From assembly GCA_001443495.1 (NCBI GenBank), contig LDXR01000020.1, forward strand, positions 1 to 15,736: a stretch of DNA of 15,736 nt, read 5' to 3'. The notes beneath the pieces were generated by a model that made no database searches, was not told the origin of the DNA, and saw only the letters and a list, made by a program, of their open reading frames with translations. How positions within the stretch are numbered: the stretch's first letter is position 1; each line of letters opens with the position of its first letter. Below, piece by piece: positions 13,500 to 15,736 of this stretch. Origin of the DNA: a candidate division NC10 bacterium CSP1-5. GTDB lineage: Bacteria; Methylomirabilota; Methylomirabilia; Methylomirabilales; CSP1-5. The position numbers and the translations under genes are program-made.

Positions 13500-14843
13500 T
13501 CATCCCGTGAGACGATTGGTCAGATCATGCAACTGTTTTCGGAATTTTTCGTCTTTGGCAATCAATTCCCGGACCTTGGCACAGGCGTGGATCACCGTCG
13601 AGTGATCCTTTCCGCCAAGCTCTGCCCCGATGTCCGGGAGGGATGCGTTCGTTTGTGTTCGACACAGATACATCGCCACCTGGCGGGGAAGGACGATGGA
13701 CTTGTGCCGGCTTCTTGACAGGAGCTCCTTTTCGTTCAGGCGGAAAAAATCTGACACCACCTCCAGGATCCGGGGGATGGTGATCGCCCTGTCCCCGTTC
13801 ATGAACTCCTTCAGGATCTCCCGGGCGAGATCGAGCGTGATGGCCTGATTCGTCAGGGAGGCATAGGCGACGATCCGCACTAGGTAGCCCTCCAGCTCCC
13901 GAACGTTGGATTTCACATTCGAGGCGATAAAGAGAGATACCTCGTCCGGGATCTGCACACCCTCTGCCTGGGCCTTCTTGCGCAGGATGGCCGCCTTTGT
14001 TTCCATGTCGGGGGCCTGGATATCGGCGATGAGGCCCCACTCGAAGCGGGAGCGGAGCCGTTCCTCAAGGCCAGGGATCTCCTTCGGGATGCTGTCGCTC
14101 GTCAGAACGATCTGTTTGGAGGCATTGTACAGGTCGTTAAAGGTATGGAAAAACTCCTCCTGGGTCCGCTCTTTTCCCGCAATGAACTGGATATCGTCGA
14201 TAAGAAGGACATCTACACTCCGGTACCGATTCCGGAATTCGCTGGTGGCGTCGAAGCGGATCGCATTGATGAGGTCGTTGGTGAACTTCTCCGAGGAGAC
14301 GTAGGAGACTCGAACCAGGTTGTCCCGCTCCAGGACGAGATGGCCGATGGCGTGGAGGAGATGGGTCTTGCCGAGGCCGACGCCGCCATAGACGAAGAGG
14401 GGATTGTACACCTTGGAGATCTGCTCAGCGATCGCCAGCGAGGCGGCATGGGCGAGCTGGTTCCCCGCCCCCACGACAAAACTATCGAAGGTGTATTTCG
14501 CATTCAGCGAGGTGGTGGGGCCGGAGCGGCGGACGGTCCGCTTCGGCGGGGTTTCCTTGGGAGGGGGGGGTGGGGAGGCATCCTGCTCGGGAACCACGAG
14601 CTCTATCTCCACCCGGGTGAAGAGGAGATCCTCGAGGGCGGACCGGAGGAATTCGAGGTAGTGCTCTTCAAACCACTCCTTGAAGAACCGATTGGGCAAC
14701 AGGATCTGGAGACGATTGTTGTGTATGGTTCCGAGGGTTAGGGGTCGGAACCAGGTTGCAAAACTATGGGGAATGAGTTGTCGTTGGATATTGGAGATAG
14801 CTGCCTGCCATACTTCCTGGGACATGAGGGATTGTCCACTCAT
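13500..14843 (-). CDS. dnaA: Chromosomal replication initiator protein DnaA
   Basis: The product has 447 residues, the normal size. Domain I (1 to about 85; VWQAAISNIQRQLIPHSFATW) binds helicase partners. A Pro-rich linker (about 86-115) is domain II. Domain III is the AAA+ ATPase with Walker A GGVGLGKT (153-160), Walker B VLLIDDIQF (212-220), sensor 1 VLTSD and the arginine-finger region LEERLRSRFEWG (259-270). Domain IV carries the DnaA-box recognition signature GGKDHSTVIHACAKV near the end. It opens the origin together with ATP. ATG at 14843 is selected because AGGAGG stands 8 nt upstream; a start at 14861 would overlap that site. DnaA boxes lie about 80-150 bp upstream, consistent with autoregulation and an adjacent origin. 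It is convergent with the epimerase cluster. Confidence 0.98.
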   Translation of the reverse strand: MSGQSLMSQEVWQAAISNIQRQLIPHSFATWFRPLTLGTIHNNRLQILLPNRFFKEWFEEHYLEFLRSALEDLLFTRVEIELVVPEQDASPPPPPKETPPKRTVRRSGPTTSLNAKYTFDSFVVGAGNQLAHAASLAIAEQISKVYNPLFVYGGVGLGKTHLLHAIGHLVLERDNLVRVSYVSSEKFTNDLINAIRFDATSEFRNRYRSVDVLLIDDIQFIAGKERTQEEFFHTFNDLYNASKQIVLTSDSIPKEIPGLEERLRSRFEWGLIADIQAPDMETKAAILRKKAQAEGVQIPDEVSLFIASNVKSNVRELEGYLVRIVAYASLTNQAITLDLAREILKEFMNGDRAITIPRILEVVSDFFRLNEKELLSRSRHKSIVLPRQVAMYLCRTQTNASLPDIGAELGGKDHSTVIHACAKVRELIAKDEKFRKQLHDLTNRLTG

Positions 14844-14899
14844 TCCTTCAGCCTCCTGCAATCCTGCCCGACTTGCGTGGAAAGCTGCTGCCGGAGCCC

Positions 14900-15140
14900 C
14901 CTTCCGCTAGGGTAAGGGGAGCTATCCACATATTATCCACAGGTCCGTGACATTCTAACTTCACCGGAGGCGAGGCGTCTGCGAGTTATCCCCAGAAGTG
15001 CATGATTGTGGTTGCAGGTGAGTGGCTCTAAAATTCATTGGACACGAGGGCGAAGCAACGGGTGACGCAGCCCGTTGTAACCGACCTTCGTATTCGAGTC
15101 AAGTCCTTTTTAGGGTGGGAAGAGAAATTTTTCGCGGCGC
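14900..15140. other. oriC: Probable oriC / DnaA-box cluster upstream of dnaA
   Basis: The intergenic region (14844-15217) carries one perfect DnaA box TTATCCACA (14933-14941), a one-mismatch box CTATCCACA (14922-14930) 2 bp before it, and TTATCCCCA (14986-14994, one mismatch), all on the plus strand. Small A/T runs occur at 15106-15112 and 15125-15132 and could be part of an unwinding element, although the region is not strongly AT rich. Location next to dnaA is typical for bacterial origins. Two or three boxes are fewer than many origins have, so it might be only the dnaA autoregulatory region. Confidence 0.6.
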
Positions 15141-15217
15141 ATATCTGGCGCGCAATTACCGGCGAGTCCGCGCGACAGAAAAGGCGATGAATCTGCGGAT
15201 GAGCTTTCAGTCTGCGT

Positions 15218-15598
15218 CTACGGGGATCGTGGCGAAGTGGCCATGACCGAACCGAGCAGCTCGTCGAGTTGCCGAGATTTGGCCCAGTATGTTCCCCCGT
15301 GCTCTTTCACTTCTGCTTCAACCTTGTCGCTGCCGTACGCGGTCATGATGATGACGCGGGTGTCGGGGGAGACCTTGCGCACCACCTTGAGGAGTTCGAG
15401 GCCGTCCGCGCACTCCTGCCCACGCATACGCAGATCAGCCAGGATGACGTCAAACGAGTGGCCCCGTATCGCTTCAAGGGCGGACTCGAGGCTGCAACAC
15501 GTCCGGACCTCCGCCCCCTGGTTTTTCAAGGCGTGGGCGAGGGCCAGGCGGATCGCGGGGTCGTCTTCCATGATGAGCACGTCAATGGTTGCGCGCAT
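15218..15598 (-). CDS. Stand-alone response-regulator receiver protein
   Basis: The product has 126 residues, a single CheY-like receiver domain with no output domain. The acidic pocket is Glu11-Asp12-Asp13 (IMEDDPA), the phospho-acceptor Asp55 (ILADLRM), the switch Thr86 (IIMTAYGS) and the conserved Lys107 (YWAKSRQLDELL). Two features are odd. The loop after Asp55 is DLRMRGQECADG, about three residues longer than the usual DxxMPxxxG and without its Pro. Lys107 is followed by Ser where the usual cis-Pro stands. It would signal through protein partners after phosphotransfer from an unidentified kinase. ATG at 15598 is used (a TTG precedes it), with AGGGG about 6 nt upstream. It lies on the far side of the origin region from dnaA, same strand. 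Confidence 0.88.
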   Translation of the reverse strand: MRATIDVLIMEDDPAIRLALAHALKNQGAEVRTCCSLESALEAIRGHSFDVILADLRMRGQECADGLELLKVVRKVSPDTRVIIMTAYGSDKVEAEVKEHGGTYWAKSRQLDELLGSVMATSPRSP

Positions 15599-15601
15599 CA
15601 A

Positions 15602-15736
15602 AGCCCCTATCGTCGAAAAGCGGCGTCACTTCAGACGAAACTGCAAGGGGCATACCAAGTGGGGGGGGGTACGGCTGCCACATCGACCCTTATCTGGCGG
15701 GTGGTTGCGCGATAGATAGGTAAAAGGAAGGGGGGG
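15602..15736. other. Right-edge non-coding stretch
   Basis: Upstream region of the receiver gene. It contains two G-runs (9 or more G at 15661-15669, and at the very end). No promoter pair or gene is supported here. Confidence 0.4.

Noticed and set aside
15661-15736. Poly-G runs at the right edge as a functional element
   Set aside because: Simple homopolymers near a contig edge may be sequencing or assembly artefacts, with no nearby gene context.

Overview
The window reads as high-GC chromosomal DNA of a Gram-negative bacterium. Evidence: many Sec-type signal peptides, periplasmic c-type cytochromes, an apparent outer-membrane beta-barrel cytochrome, and strong GGAGG ribosome binding sites. 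The mix of multi-heme/monoheme cytochromes, copper-type secreted proteins and a chromosomal dnaA locus suggests an environmental respiring lineage such as Methylomirabilota (NC10), Nitrospirota or a relative. That placement is a guess from gene style, not proven by the sequence.

Region 1 (1-2337, minus strand) is a metal-response cluster headed by a CsoR-type repressor with an intact Cys-His-Cys sensor triad. Behind it lie a tiny membrane protein with a Cys/Met/His-rich tail, a secreted beta-rich protein, a SHOCT-domain membrane protein, a secreted protein that is about one fifth methionine, and a membrane-anchored protein that reaches a CxxCH heme motif exactly at the left edge, where it is cut off. 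The 400-bp leader upstream of csoR holds a G/C-tract dyad resembling known CsoR operators.

Region 2 (2757-6281, minus strand) looks like an electron-transfer operon: a strong sigma70-type promoter, a small His-rich secreted protein, a Cyc2-like fused monoheme cytochrome/porin, a triheme cytochrome c and a small secreted OB-like protein. Together they could carry electrons across the outer membrane into the periplasm. Region 3 (6316-8273, minus strand) is a translationally coupled pair: an MFS transporter followed by a secreted protein with a cupredoxin-like Cys-His-Met copper site and a carboxypeptidase-regulatory-like domain.

Region 4 (8527-13246, plus strand) is the most unusual part. Four tightly packed genes encode a threonine-synthase-like PLP enzyme, a DUF1611/DgcN-like P-loop protein, a PP-loop ATPase distantly like the peptidoglycan glutamate epimerase MurL, and an enolase-superfamily dipeptide epimerase with a DxD dipeptide-binding motif. 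Three of the four families have known members acting on D/L-glutamate or Glu-containing dipeptides, so the cluster may be an uncharacterised pathway for making or processing a D-amino-acid or glutamyl compound. The exact chemistry is unknown.

Region 5 (13247-15736) starts with a convergent intergenic stretch holding an imperfect 17-bp inverted repeat. It is followed by dnaA on the minus strand, a likely oriC with DnaA boxes just upstream of dnaA, and a stand-alone response-regulator receiver protein with non-canonical residues. No tRNA, rRNA, CRISPR array or transposase was seen.
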